Shown here one piece after another: positions 35,627 through 46,830 of a stretch of 64,000 nt of DNA. Source of the DNA: JAFDZV01 sp964455525 (GTDB taxonomy: Bacteria; Bacteroidota; Ignavibacteria; OLB7); the NCBI GenBank assembly GCA_964455525.1, contig CAYVWR010000001.1, positions 434,001 to 498,000 on the forward strand, in the 5' to 3' direction. The first letter of the stretch is position 1; the number at the start of each line of letters is the position of its first letter. Made by a program: the position numbers and the translations under genes. Below the pieces are notes generated by a model. It made no database searches. It was not told where the DNA came from and saw nothing but the letters and a program-made list of their open reading frames with translations.

Positions 35627-35940
35627 CATCGTGTTTGGCATGCACATACGCTTCAGCATGTTTTCCAGCAGCCTTGTTGTTCTTCAAAACAAGAGCTTTT
35701 GCCGCATTCGCTTCATCGGCAAGCTTGCCACCGTTGCGTAGCCCTATACCATACCCTCCACCTAGTGAACCAACCCTACAATAGCACCAGTAGCGATCAG
35801 CCCCTTCTCCAAAGTAATGGCATCATCGTCAGTCTGTGTCTGATAGGTATCAATCCCATCATAGACCGTAGCAGCCACCTCGGCGATCATAGCAACAACG
35901 CCGCAGCCAGCTTTTCCACAGCAGGCTGACCTAGGAAAGA
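35627..35940 (-). pseudogene. RHS-type pre-toxin fragment, decayed copy
   Basis: Read on the minus strand it gives CGKAGCGVVAMIAEVAATVY and LEKGLIATGAIVGLVH, then an in-frame TAG. The rest (GLRNGGKLADEANAAKALVL, then HAKHDGDV) resumes after a shift and a short deletion relative to 32232-32580. Confidence 0.65.
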
Positions 35941-35948
35941 GCGGCGGT

Positions 35949-36497
35949 TTATCGTTCAGTTTTTAACCATCCGCCAACATGGTAGATTTTCATCACATCA
36001 GTCCTATTAGCAATAATGAGATAGGATTTCTCATCAATCACTCCAGAAACAACAAGCTCTCCATCAGCACCGGAAACACATTTTTCATTGACATGGATGC
36101 GGTAATAACTAATCCGGTCAGGAGGCCTTCTATCATTGTTACCATAGAGGAATGCTTCAGTTGTATCTATCTCACCAATGAACGCTTGTGCTCCCTGGAT
36201 AACAGATGCAGGCTCATTTTTTTCCACCACTCCTCTGGCATATAATCGACTTGTAGTTCGATTATATGATACTGAATCGAAACGGACATCTAGAACACCG
36301 ATCCCATACCCTGGCCGCATCGATATGAATGTACTATCACCAAGATAGACATATGAGGTCCTCTGATCATTGAGGCGTTCAATTTCCTCAATGTAGTTTA
36401 TATGCTCCCCCGAGTCTTGTAAAGAGACAGAGGCAGCACACGACCATGACAATATGGCATTAATTGTTATACATATTATTGAGCTTTGAATTTTCAT
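35949..36497 (-). CDS. Secreted candidate immunity protein, 182 aa (copy C)
   Basis: The most diverged of the three copies (for example LDVRFDS for LHAHFDS) but with the same length, signal and C-terminal YHVGGWLKTER. Its ATG overlaps the stop of the transposase fragment upstream, whose last codons (RMDVGTGEIVP) are homologous to the RHS remnant tail RMDAETGETLP at the other two copies. Confidence 0.65.
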   Translation of the reverse strand: MKIQSSIICITINAILSWSCAASVSLQDSGEHINYIEEIERLNDQRTSYVYLGDSTFISMRPGYGIGVLDVRFDSVSYNRTTSRLYARGVVEKNEPASVIQGAQAFIGEIDTTEAFLYGNNDRRPPDRISYYRIHVNEKCVSGADGELVVSGVIDEKSYLIIANRTDVMKIYHVGGWLKTER

Positions 36498-36850
36498 GGC
36501 ACTATTTCCCCGGTTCCAACATCCATTCTAGAAGCTTCCCTCATGCTATCCCAAGCAGAACGATGCATCGGTGCACCATCCCTGACGACCACTGCCTTCC
36601 CTAGATGCCGGACACGATGATTCAGGAAGCCAACACAGTCATGACCTCGCATCGAATGGGCGTGCACCGGCATCAACAATCTGCCGTTATCGGTGATACC
36701 ACTGATCACCGACCGAAGCTCACGGCCCAAGCGCGAAGCCAGAGCTGGCGTTTGGCCGCTCGATGCCCATGTGCCAACAACCGACGGTAGCAGATAGAGT
36801 CCCAGCTCACCGACATAGACGATCCTATGCCCTTCGGCTATCGCTTTTTT
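36494..36850 (-). pseudogene. IS630-type transposase fragment
   Basis: The minus-strand frame reads GELGLYLLPSVVGTWASSGQ, SVISGITDNGRLLMPVH, GFLNHRVRHLGKAVVVRDGAPMHRS. These are the DDE-domain features of IS630-like transposases, with the second Asp in RDGAPMH. Both ends are missing. The frame then runs into an RHS-derived tail and the start of the 35949-36497 gene. Confidence 0.72.
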
Positions 36851-37042
36851 TGATCGCTGGCAGGTGCTGCTGCCTCCACGTGGCCATTCTGATGGCTCAG
36901 CTTTAACGAAGCTTATTCTTTACAGCATTCTCCATCGTATCACTATCATCACATATGTTGTTCATACACCTTTGATACGCTTGAGCAATGGGACCGAAGA
37001 CTGGCTCCGGTCCCATAATCATGGTGCAACGAGATCAGGCCC

Positions 37043-37570
37043 TCATTCTCCTGGTGCACGCAGAACCAGCGTGATCACACTATCGGTTACATCTCTGTCG
37101 GCAACGACCTGGCAATGTAGAGTATCCGCGTACTCTTTGCCAAGATCATATTGTAGAACAAATGGTTTGCCTATCCCACTACTTTGAGTACCGAAGTAGC
37201 GGCGGCTCTCAGGACAGTACAATGTGAAATTGTTGTCCGTAGATGGCAGCATGCCAGGTAACACAACCAGCCGGTACTCATCCCGGTAGCTTTGACTCCA
37301 GAAGAACAGAAACCTGTATTTTATATCATGGACACGCTCGATCCACGCATCCGCGATCGCTATCTGATCTCCTCGATAGGTAAGGTGACCGGGACTAACC
37401 TGAACCCTCCGAATGAACTTACCCCACTCTTTTGATGACTCAACCGAGTATGAAGCAGAGGTTGGTGCATTTGCTTCCATCTGTGAGACAATAATTGATC
37501 GATGCAACAAGAACCCACCGATACCCAGGAGCACTACAAGGCCTCCAAGCATCCACATCACCCTTTTCAT
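37043..37570 (-). CDS. Membrane-anchored immunity protein candidate for the RHS toxin
   Basis: The start at 37570 (MKRVMWMLGG) has GGAG 9 bases upstream and lies 4 bases after the RHS stop codon. The 175-aa product has one N-terminal helix (WMLGGLVVLLGIGGFLL) and an outside beta-rich domain (WGKFIRRVQVSPGHLTYRG, FNLYCPESRRYF-like segment, VADRDVTDSVITLVL). A membrane-anchored periplasmic inhibitor would suit a toxin that attacks the envelope, as the papain-like tip of the RHS protein suggests. A near-identical copy is at 28281. Confidence 0.72.
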   Translation of the reverse strand: MKRVMWMLGGLVVLLGIGGFLLHRSIIVSQMEANAPTSASYSVESSKEWGKFIRRVQVSPGHLTYRGDQIAIADAWIERVHDIKYRFLFFWSQSYRDEYRLVVLPGMLPSTDNNFTLYCPESRRYFGTQSSGIGKPFVLQYDLGKEYADTLHCQVVADRDVTDSVITLVLRAPGE

Positions 37571-37574
37571 TGCT

Positions 37575-40500
37575 TTACTCCTTTTTCTTCTCAGGCAGTT
37601 TTGGAAAATACACCGGATCATCTTCACTTTTATGTCCGATGTGAATCACCTTATCGGCAATGCCTTGGGTGACAAGAAGGATAAACTGTCCCTTAGGGAT
37701 ATTGATCATTGTTCCTCCCGGATACGCTCTAATGCCAACACTCTTTAAGGTCTTGTCAACAAGATCCGCGCAGTTGTTGAGCACTGCGTTGTACTTAGTA
37801 CTATACTCCTTGTCTGCCAATTTCTGCGCTTTGGCATCTTTCTCCTCGTCGGTGACAATCCAGGCTCCATGCTGGTATCGAGAGCTCCTTTTTTTATCAC
37901 TCAGGAATTCCCCCAATGACTTGTACTCAAATCGAGTATACTCCTGCTCTCCAGTTTCTTTATTTAAACCGTCCTTGGAGTAATAGATCCACCCCTTCTC
38001 ATCATTGCCGATGATCACCGCCGCATGACCAAGCCCACTCGCACCATTCTCATCATTCAGCACAATGATATCTTTGCCGTCAGTATCTGTAATGTTGACA
38101 GGATTGTTAGCCGCATACTGATAGGGCGTTAACATCGAATACTTCTCCCACAACGGATCAACACTGACAAACCGCCCTGTCTCTGCATCGTACTGGCGGA
38201 CTCCGTGGTTCGATGTGCTCGTCTCCTGATCCCGCTCCTTGTCGATGTACTGCGCCCGTGTCCCTACCCCCGTCACCGCGAGCGGTGAACCAAATGGCTC
38301 GTTGTCATACGTCCCGATCACACTCCCGCTCTGGTGCACAATCGATCGTGTCGAGCCAAGATGATCCACCACCTTGTACTCCTTCCCACCGACCGGACGC
38401 GTGATCACAAGACCCGAGGTGCCCACTCCGTAGCTGATATACTCCCACGGATACAGGTATACACGGTTCATTCCGACATCGCCGCATTTGATCTGCAACG
38501 AGTCCATCTGCTGGCCGTGATACACCGCAAGCTGCTGTTTGCTCCCTCCAAGGAGATAATACACCCACGGGTACACCGTGCTGTCCGGGGCCGGCACCAC
38601 GCCGCCATCCTGAGCGTACAGCCGCTTCTGCTCGCGCTCCCCCATCGCGTTGTAGCGGTAGCGCCAATCCTGCCACCTGCCTCCGCCATTGCGGACCTGT
38701 GACCGGTTGTTCAGGCCACGGAAGCTATACCCGAACAATTCCTCCCGCAGCAGTTGGCTCCCGCCCCCAGTGTTGTACTGCTTGGTATGGACCGTCTGCG
38801 CGCCATTCGCATTGTAGCTGTACGCATGAACCGTATCGCCACCCAACCAGTCCGGTTGCACCCGAACCGACAGACGATTTGTGCCCGAATGATACCCATA
38901 CAGCTCGACCGGAGCCGTATTGCGGATCACGCTATTCCGGTTGCCGATCGCATCGTACATGTACCCGGTGGTATTGCCACTGATCGCCCAATCGGTCAGA
39001 CGCTGAAGCGGATCATAGGAGTAGTGCTGCGTTTTCGCTCCGCTGCTCCCATGCTCGTAGTGCTGCTTGGTGATCTGGCCGACCAGATCGTACTCCAGGC
39101 GCTGGCTGAACACGGCCGTGCCACCACGCGTGGCCACCATCGAATCCAGGAACTTCCGGCGGTTGTACGCATACTCCACCAGCGTAGCGATCGTCGGATA
39201 CTCCAGCGTCCGAACCTGATCCATCTTCGTATAGGAATATACGATGTCCGGAGCAAGGCCTGCACGTGATGAGAAGCCGGGAAACCGGAGATTTTCAAAA
39301 TCTCCGCCAAGCAGCAGACCGCTCCCTGGACCATCCAGCTTTGTCCAGACCGTATCGACTCTTCCCTGCTGGTCATACCCATACCAGGTCGTGAACCGGC
39401 GCAACGGATCAATCACTGTCAGCGCTATCACCTGATTGGCGCTATTATATTGATAATAGACCGCATCGAACCCGAGGTTCTCGTTATGGCGCAGCAGCGC
39501 TTCCACGCGTCCACGCTCATCATAACTCATCACCGAATAGTGATAAGGCTCGGCTGCTCTATCGCGGTAGGCAACCGCTGCCTCCCGCCCGCGCTGGTTC
39601 CTGACCTTGCCACCCGGCACAAGGCGATCCCAGATATTCAGCAGGGGGAACCGCTCCCAGATCGCGCCGGAACTGTTGGGCATACGATCGTAGCTTATAC
39701 CGATACGGGCAAAATCCGGGAAGGACTCCACATCCTCGAACTCCCCCCACCAGGCAGGATATATCCCACCGCCCAGCACTTGGTACATGCGCGTGGGATG
39801 CATGATGAAGGGAACCGATGGCGCAACCGTCTCTCCCAGACGTGGCTCGGGATCGAGCAGGCACCCCTTCATCTGAAAGCTCCCCATCGACGCGAATGCC
39901 GGAGCGCCATCGGTATTCGTTTTGAAGAGCGATGGGTTGACCGTAACGCTGCTCGGATAGTTCACGATATGCAGGATGTTGCCATTCAGCGTATCGAGAA
40001 ACCCTGAACCACCGCTACAGGCAAAGGGACCGAAATCATCCTCGTTGTATCGACCGCAACCGAACGTTTCACTGATATAGGCCTCCCCCACGAGAACCAG
40101 ACGATTAAGATCATCGTACTGATTAAAGGTCAGCAGGCTGCCTTCGGCCTGCCTGGCATCCTGAACGAACCGCACATTGCCGAGATCATCATAGATGTAG
40201 CGAATCGTTCCCAGATCGGGATGGAACTTCGTCTTCACACGCCCAAATGCGTCGTGTGTATACCGCGTGGTATCCCCCTTGGGGTTTACCACCTGCACAA
40301 GCCGTCCAAGCAGGTCGTACTCGTACTTGGTCGTCGTCATATTGGGACCGAAGGGACTGTACTCGGCAATTTCGCGGCGCAGACGGCCGAACGCGTCGGT
40401 AAACCGGGCAAACCGGACCCCATTCTCATTGGTGGTAATCGTTGCCTCGCAGTACCCGAAAAACTCCTGATCGCCCACCCCGAGGGAATCGGGCGTGCCA

Positions 40501-43500
40501 TGCAGATAAGAGATCGTAGAGTTTTTGCCGTCGGCATTGATCATTTCGACCGGGCGGTCCAACGCATCGTAGCGGGTAACCACGGTATCCCCTTCAGGAT
40601 CGGTGCTCCGCACCTTGGCACCAAGGCCGGTATAGGTATAGAGGCTGCTATCGATACGGGTGCCGGACGGCTCGATAACGGTGCGCTCGCTCTTCAGCAG
40701 GCGATAATCGGCACCGAAGAAGGTCTGTGCCTTGGTCCGGCGGATATCGATCCCCTGCGAGAACAGAGCATTGGAGGTATGGCGGGCATCATCAATCTTG
40801 TCTGTAAGCGTCGTCACAAGATTTTTGTCGTCATGCTTGTAGGCGATCGTATAATCGGCACGATCCCAGACCTTCTGATACTGACCATAGACATGCAGGC
40901 GGGGCCGCAGATCGTGGGCATTGGTGCCATTGACAAACGCCATGCTGCCGCCGACGGTCTTCATGCGAAGCTCGATAGTCATCATGCTTCCGCTGGGACG
41001 CGAGGCAAGCTGTGGTGCAAGCGAGGAAAGATTTACCAGAAGCTTGTACCCACCGACAACGCTGCTCAGCCCCTGCATGCTACGTCCCGCAGTCCCATCC
41101 TTTATGCGACTCGTTCCGCCCGGCAGCTCACCGCACCCCAACACAAATGTCTGTGTGAAGATCGAATCGACCGCAACCTCGATCTGCACGCACCCGCTGC
41201 TCACCGAGGTGATCATGGTCTCGAATGTTATGCTGTCGATACGGGTGGCCGATTTTATCGGGCTGGTTGTATCCAGTGCATGGCTCAGACGGCCGAAATA
41301 ACCTTTCTGTCCGGCATACTCGTTATAGGGAAGAATGGTGGGCAGGCAGGGCGCAGCCTGCATTGTACGCGAACCTCCGTTCCCATCCTTCCGGTCCTGC
41401 ATCATAGGATCGCACGCCACACACTCCGGCACCTGCGTCACGGGAAGATGTGCATACAGCGTATCATGATGGATCGTCTCCACGACATCCCCCACGATCC
41501 GATTGGTGTCGCCATTCTCCCAGCAGTAGATGAAATCGCCACGACGATTGTGATGGGTCAGGCCAAACAGATCGACCACTTCGTCCCCTTCGTAGGGGGG
41601 AAGCGAATCCAGGTTTGTTCCGGGGAAATCGTACGGGAGCCAGGCAACGTTAAGACGCCCGTTATAATCGTAGTCATAGCGGGAGAGATAGCCGTTGGCA
41701 TCTACCGTTGCGGCCGCCTGGCCGTAGTGGGTGCGCTCGGCATAGGTTGTCAGCGTGTCGCGATGCACAACGCCGTTGGCATTGATGCGGCGTACGATGT
41801 TTTGCTCGCTGGCTGGCTTGGAAAAACCAGTAGGCAAAAGGGGACCATGCAAGCTCATAGGGACGGGAGGTCCCATCGTTTGCGATGATCGTTCCGGTAG
41901 CACTTGGAATGCCGAGAGAACATTCCTCCCAGTAGGGCGTGTCGGGGCAGTGCGCCTGAGCGTAGGAATAGGTTGTGGTAATACCGAAGGCATTGCGCAC
42001 GGAGGCGAGCAGATGGCCGCTCCATTCCCGGCGATACTCATACTCCCCTTTCAGAATGCGCTCCCCATTGGAACCGAGCACGGAGTCCGCAATCAGCACT
42101 CCACGGGGAGCGGGGTCGCCATTCCGTACAACATCGGTCATATAGATATTGCGTTTGCCGGTCACCGCACCGTTGGTATCGGTAACCCAGGCGCGCTCTT
42201 CCAGGCCGAATATCGGGGGGATATAGGCATGCAGGGCAGCGGTCGAATCGTGATCGAAGACCGCCACCGGAGAGCGGAACATCACCTCCTCCCACGTTCT
42301 CCCCACAACATCTGGATGGTGAAGGGTATCACGCAGACGGAAGAAATTTTCGATGGTTTTGAACTTGTTCCACCGGACCCGGCTCGCATTCAGCATCGAA
42401 TCGGGCATTGGCAGATGCAGATAGACCGTCGTATCCACCAGAAGGAGTTTTGCCGGCTCATCCGGCTTCATGGTTCTGGTAACTTTTCTGGTCACCTCCA
42501 TACCATACATGGCGCTGAGAGAGGGGGATTTCCAGAAGCCACGAAGCGTGTCCAGCTCGTAGGAAAATTCCTGATGGCTGCGCGGGATGCCGTTGATCGT
42601 GGTGACCTGGGATGTCGGTAGCACGGTAAAATTCCCCAAGGCACCCCAACCCGGCATAAACGCACCTGTTTGATAGCTTGTCGTGGTGGAGGTCTCGACG
42701 ATGCCGGAGGAGATATTACCGGCCCATTCCACCGTCCCTTTCAGTACCGTATGGCGTCCCGGTGTGAGAATCGGCTCGTAATTGCTCAGCGTATAGTTTT
42801 CGTAGAGAAAACTGATCTGCTTCTGATGCCCTGTGACATGATCGGTTATAATCTGCCCGCTCAGCGATTGATTGTTGAGATTAGTTTCGCTGAATGTATA
42901 GAAATCCGTTGTCAGCGGTACCCCGCCAAGGGTATATTTCCGAACCGAATCGACAACATTGTTCAGGTTCTTCGGATTTACCTCGGTGGGGAGAATCGTG
43001 ACATCGTTCGTGCCATAATATCCGAGCGTAAACTGAGCGTCTGGCTCCGTAATGGTTTTCAGCCGATGATTGCTCAACGCAAGGGTGACAGAGCTGCCAG
43101 CATGCGGGAAACCGGTATTCTGATACCGTTTCACATAGCTATCATAGGTAAATTTGGTGGACCTATCTTCAGGATCAATAATTTCCGTAACGTATCCAAG
43201 GAAACTTTTATAGAGCCTTAGATCATATTCTGGGTAATCGGCCATAGCCAGAGCATGATCGGTGGCGCCACCAAGCCGTGCGTACGGCATGGTCTCATTG
43301 GTAAGAGCGGTACCGCTTCGCGAAACGACATCGAACTTGACCTTGGTTGTACGGCCAAGTGCCTCAATGACCATCGATCTGTCGCCAACGCTGATAGTAT
43401 GGCCGGTGAACGAGGTGATAAGTGCGCGCCCACGTGTTGTATTGCCGGTCGCGGTCACTCCCTCCCTGGCATGATGGCGTGCACGGGTAAACTCGGCAAC

Positions 43501-44472
43501 CGTACCCCCATTGCTCCGAATTTCTTCCAGATAGAAGATCGTAGGATGCCCCCAGAGGCCACCGCTTCGTCCCTCGAAATCCTTGTACGCGCTTGTCCCG
43601 AACGGCGCTAGGTGCTCTTTGAAAATAACTTCCGTGCCATCACCAGGAAAATAGTGGAGAACACGAGGGTGCAGGGGTGCCCGCTCGTGCGCCATGACAC
43701 CGGCCTCCATATGACTCCATGCAAACCCGGTGAACTGGCTGCTATCGTAGCGGACAATACCATATCCGCGGGGATTCGCCTCGTTGACGAAATAATAGCC
43801 GGTATAGAGCGCTGCAATGGTATCAGGATTTCTATTGTCGATCTCGGTTTTTGTGTGCACATTCATCAGCTCCATCACAGAGCCATCGGCACGGAGAAGG
43901 CGTATGATATCGTTATAGTTCTCCGCCTGCGCCACAGCACCAAAATCTCTCATTCTATTACAAAAATCATAGCCATCGGCCAGCCATAGAACGTCCACAT
44001 CGCTGAACAGATCCCATTCGGTATCGAATATCCTGGAATCGGGCCTGCTATGGAAATGCGAGGCGGTCGATATCATATTTACCGCCCAGCCGTTCACGCC
44101 AAGTATCCAGGCGGGCCGGTTCTGGTGAAACCGCGACCATCCGCTGTAGATGCTCCCGGAAACCCTGCCGGCGAGATCATAGTCCTTAAACGCCGTAAAT
44201 TGAACCGATCCACAGTAGTTCAGCGTGGTAACAACCTGGTGGCCACCTGATGTAAAGGCACTGACAGGATAGGAATACGAGGGCGTTCCATTCTGATTGC
44301 TGATAGCCAGCTTACCATCCACCGATAGCGCTGCTCCCTGCATAAAGCCACGCTCATCGTACTGATCCTGAGCCTTTTTCAAGTCGAAGACATCCGAAGA
44401 GTACTGTGCCCACGTGATTCGCGGCAACAGCATCAGGACTGCCAGTATGGAGAGTTTGAGAGTTGTATTCAT
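37575..44472 (-). pseudogene. Giant RHS/YD-repeat protein with papain-like C-terminal tip, split by a one-base indel
   Basis: The start at 44472 gives a Sec signal (LKLSILAVLMLLPRITWAQ). The first frame stops at 41674 and the second begins inside it. Protein similarity passes from one to the other at the five-A run 41822-41826: removing one base joins AWSPFAYWF to SKPASEQNIVRR. The span is 6898 bases, one more than 2299 codons. The N-terminal 900 residues hold secreted beta-rich modules, then many YD repeats (RYDYDYNGRLN, KYEYDLLGRLVQVVNPKGDT, TRYTHDAFGRV). The RHS core ends DAETGRFVSVDPLWEKYSML, then NNPVNITDTDG. The tip (about 170 residues) has GLGHAAVIIG and NNCADLVDKTLKSVG, that is His before Cys, as in permuted NlpC/P60 or papain-like hydrolases. 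The split may be a sequencing error; if so the gene is intact. Confidence 0.8.
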
Positions 44473-44582
44473 TATATCATTACTTCTACAGTGATTCCAT
44501 ATGATCGTGAAGCGGCTGACGGAATGTTCAGTTCGCATGGAGGCCATGATCTGCGGCCCCATATCTGTTCCGCCAGATATCA

Positions 44583-45551
44583 TCATCGTGCGATAATTAC
44601 GGAGCGGAACCCAATGGTGGCTCCTTTGGCACTCTCGATCCGCACGACATAATATCCGTTCGGAATTCTTTGAACGTCGAGCGTGCGTTGCAGCGATTCT
44701 CCCGGATGCAGGCGCACATTCTCCTGCATCACCAGATCGCCATTGACTGAGACAAGCTGAATCCTGTATTCTCCATCCTGAATCCCTTCGGCTGCTACCC
44801 GAACCGTATTGCTGATAGGGTTGGGATAGATCCGCACGGTTGCCTGTGCCTTATCAGTTGCAGCCATGAGACGTGGAGCCGAGGGCATGGAATCCGGCAT
44901 ATCAGGATCAAGATCCAGATTCACCGGTTCCAGAACATAGCTGATCTGATCCGAGAGATCGCGGATGCCAGGGCTTGTAAGTTCGGAGCCAATCACAAGA
45001 TCCATTGCAAAAAATGGAGCCGCCTGAAAGCGGTCGATCTCCCCTACATCGATTGTAGCGATGGAATCAAGACCATGCTGCCCAAACACCACAAGGGAAC
45101 GGATGGACGTGGCCGATCCCTCGGGTCCACGTCCCGGTCTATTGGGGTCGATCGTCCTGAGATACATCACAACATCCATCAGAGAATCGTGGTTAATACG
45201 CTGAAATGCCACCGATCCTCCCCGAAGATCGGCATGGGAATAGAGAAACTGCGTCTGCTTTACCCGTACATCCAATGGCGTACGCCCCAGACAACCGCTA
45301 TCAAGCTGCCCTTGATTATTCTGCTGCGGAACTCCCCAGATAATACGTGTGGGCAGATACCCATCTTCCCCCTCTACATTCCATCCTTTTACAGTATCGG
45401 CATAACAATCGAAGTTGAGAGCACCAACAAAAATGGTTCGCTCGTTTTTGCTCTCAATCTGTGTGGAGTCAGGCCTGCCCCATGCCGTTTTTGTGATCCC
45501 TGCCATCAGGACGATCAGTATGGGCAAAAGCCACCGCTGGCGTTGTATCAT
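44583..45551 (-). CDS. Secreted protein with type IX secretion C-terminal sorting domain
   Basis: This 322-aa protein has a signal peptide (LLPILIVLMAGITKTAWG), a central domain of about 200 residues with no recognised family, and a C-terminal domain of about 85 residues (ATVRIYPNPISNTVRV, QLVSVNGDLVMQENV, IPNGYYVVRIES). The last is the Por/T9SS type A sorting signal, with the hallmark YPNP. Its substrate role is unknown. It is immediately upstream of the RHS gene on the same strand (111 bases), so both may belong to the same secretion programme. Confidence 0.85.
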   Translation of the reverse strand: MIQRQRWLLPILIVLMAGITKTAWGRPDSTQIESKNERTIFVGALNFDCYADTVKGWNVEGEDGYLPTRIIWGVPQQNNQGQLDSGCLGRTPLDVRVKQTQFLYSHADLRGGSVAFQRINHDSLMDVVMYLRTIDPNRPGRGPEGSATSIRSLVVFGQHGLDSIATIDVGEIDRFQAAPFFAMDLVIGSELTSPGIRDLSDQISYVLEPVNLDLDPDMPDSMPSAPRLMAATDKAQATVRIYPNPISNTVRVAAEGIQDGEYRIQLVSVNGDLVMQENVRLHPGESLQRTLDVQRIPNGYYVVRIESAKGATIGFRSVIIAR

Positions 45552-46265
45552 AACAACTCCTTCCTCTATAAATAGTAGACAGCGAGATATGCATCCGATA
45601 TGTTCGGAGGCTTGGTTCTATGGTGTTTTCAGATACGGCAACAGAGCATGCTTCGCCAGTGGCGCCAGGAATTCATGGAGATAGCTGTGACCGTAGAACT
45701 ACGGACTATGATACGGTCAGCGATACTCACGTAGATAGCATTCTCGGATGTTGATGCACACAGGGTATATGATGCTGATGTTACTTACATGAATATAGCC
45801 ACGATCATTGGTGCGAACAAATGCAGAAAATATTTTCCTGCATATTTTTTTCACAGCCATTTATCCATCTGCATATCACAACTATCACTGCTCTTTAAGC
45901 AGACGGCGAGCATCTTATCATTGCAGCCGCATACGATACAAGGCAAAAGGCAGAATTTTTTTTTCTCTGCGATCGCTCCCTTCAAGGCCAGGGGACAACC
46001 GTATTACCGTTCACACGGTGCCGACGCCAGTATGGACTTGTCGCCCACCCCCTGCCCGCCATACAGTGATCGCATAGTGGTCCATAGCCGATTGCCGACA
46101 CGCCCCCGCGATGGTTTGCCAGCAACCGAAAATCTCGTCTTGTACCCTGCACCTTCGGCCTTGCAACAATCTTAGCAACAAAGTATCTTACCAACTAAGA
46201 TATAAAACCGATCACCGTAACGATTCAGATCGGTTGCATGCTACACTCTTCCCCGATGATACCGT
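45552..46265. other. Divergent intergenic region
   Basis: About 710 bases between the minus-strand T9SS gene and the plus-strand MarR gene. AT-rich in the middle. It holds a short inverted repeat CCGTAG-AA-CTACGG at 45691-45704 and the MarR-side repeat listed separately. No gene is supported. Confidence 0.45.
46184..46202. promoter_or_regulatory. Inverted repeat, possible MarR operator
   Basis: TATCTTA (46184-46190) and TAAGATA (46196-46202) are perfect inverse copies around CCAAC, 64 bases before the MarR start. MarR proteins commonly repress their own operon through such 16-20 bp sites. A related sequence (AATCTTAGCAAC) lies just to the left. Confidence 0.45.
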
Positions 46266-46763
46266 ATGCCTGCAAACAGAAGCACACAGCCAGCCCGCGC
46301 CGAGCTGATCGAAACACTTCAGAAGGAAGCGATCCTCATCGGAGACTCCATCATCCGTTTTCATCAATCGCTTGGTGAGCGAATGGGGCTGAATCCCACC
46401 GAGCATAAGTGCGCCGATATTCTCTTCCGTTCGGGGCCGCTGACTGCGGGGGAGCTTGCCGGATATGCCAGCCTGAGCACCGGCGCCATCACCGGCATCA
46501 TCGACCGTCTTGAAGGGGCGGGATATGCACAACGGGAACGCGATCCGGCTGACCGGCGCAAGGTGATCGTCAGGCCGTTGCTGGACAACGAGAAGGAAGG
46601 GTTGATCGAGGCGCTTATGGCGCCTCTGACCAGATCCATGGGAACGCTCTGTGCCTCCTATAACGATCGCGATCTTGCAACCATCCTCGATTTTGTGCGC
46701 CGCTACACCGTAACCATGCGCGAAGAGGCTGCCAGATTGAAGGAAGGCATGCCCGCCCCGTAG
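46266..46763 (+). CDS. MarR-family transcriptional regulator
   Basis: This 165-aa protein has the MarR winged helix: LNPTEHKCADILFRSGPLTAGELAGYASLSTGAITGIIDRLE (recognition helix) and GYAQRERDPADRRKVIVRPL (wing, with the conserved DxRR). The next gene is an SDR enzyme about 70 bases on, which it likely controls. Ligand unknown. Confidence 0.9.
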   Translation: MPANRSTQPARAELIETLQKEAILIGDSIIRFHQSLGERMGLNPTEHKCADILFRSGPLTAGELAGYASLSTGAITGIIDRLEGAGYAQRERDPADRRKVIVRPLLDNEKEGLIEALMAPLTRSMGTLCASYNDRDLATILDFVRRYTVTMREEAARLKEGMPAP

Positions 46764-46830
46764 CAGAGATCGGTTGGAGGCCGGATGCCATACAGAACAG
46801 ATCAAAAACATTCAGATGGAGATGCAGATC

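Noticed and set aside
29240..36497. Repeated sequence as a CRISPR or satellite array
   Set aside because: The repeats are hundreds of bases long and coincide with coding genes; there are no short regular repeats with unique spacers.
40221..41888. 555-codon open frame on the plus strand
   Set aside because: It lies antisense to the RHS YD repeats; composition is that of a shadow frame with no domain features.
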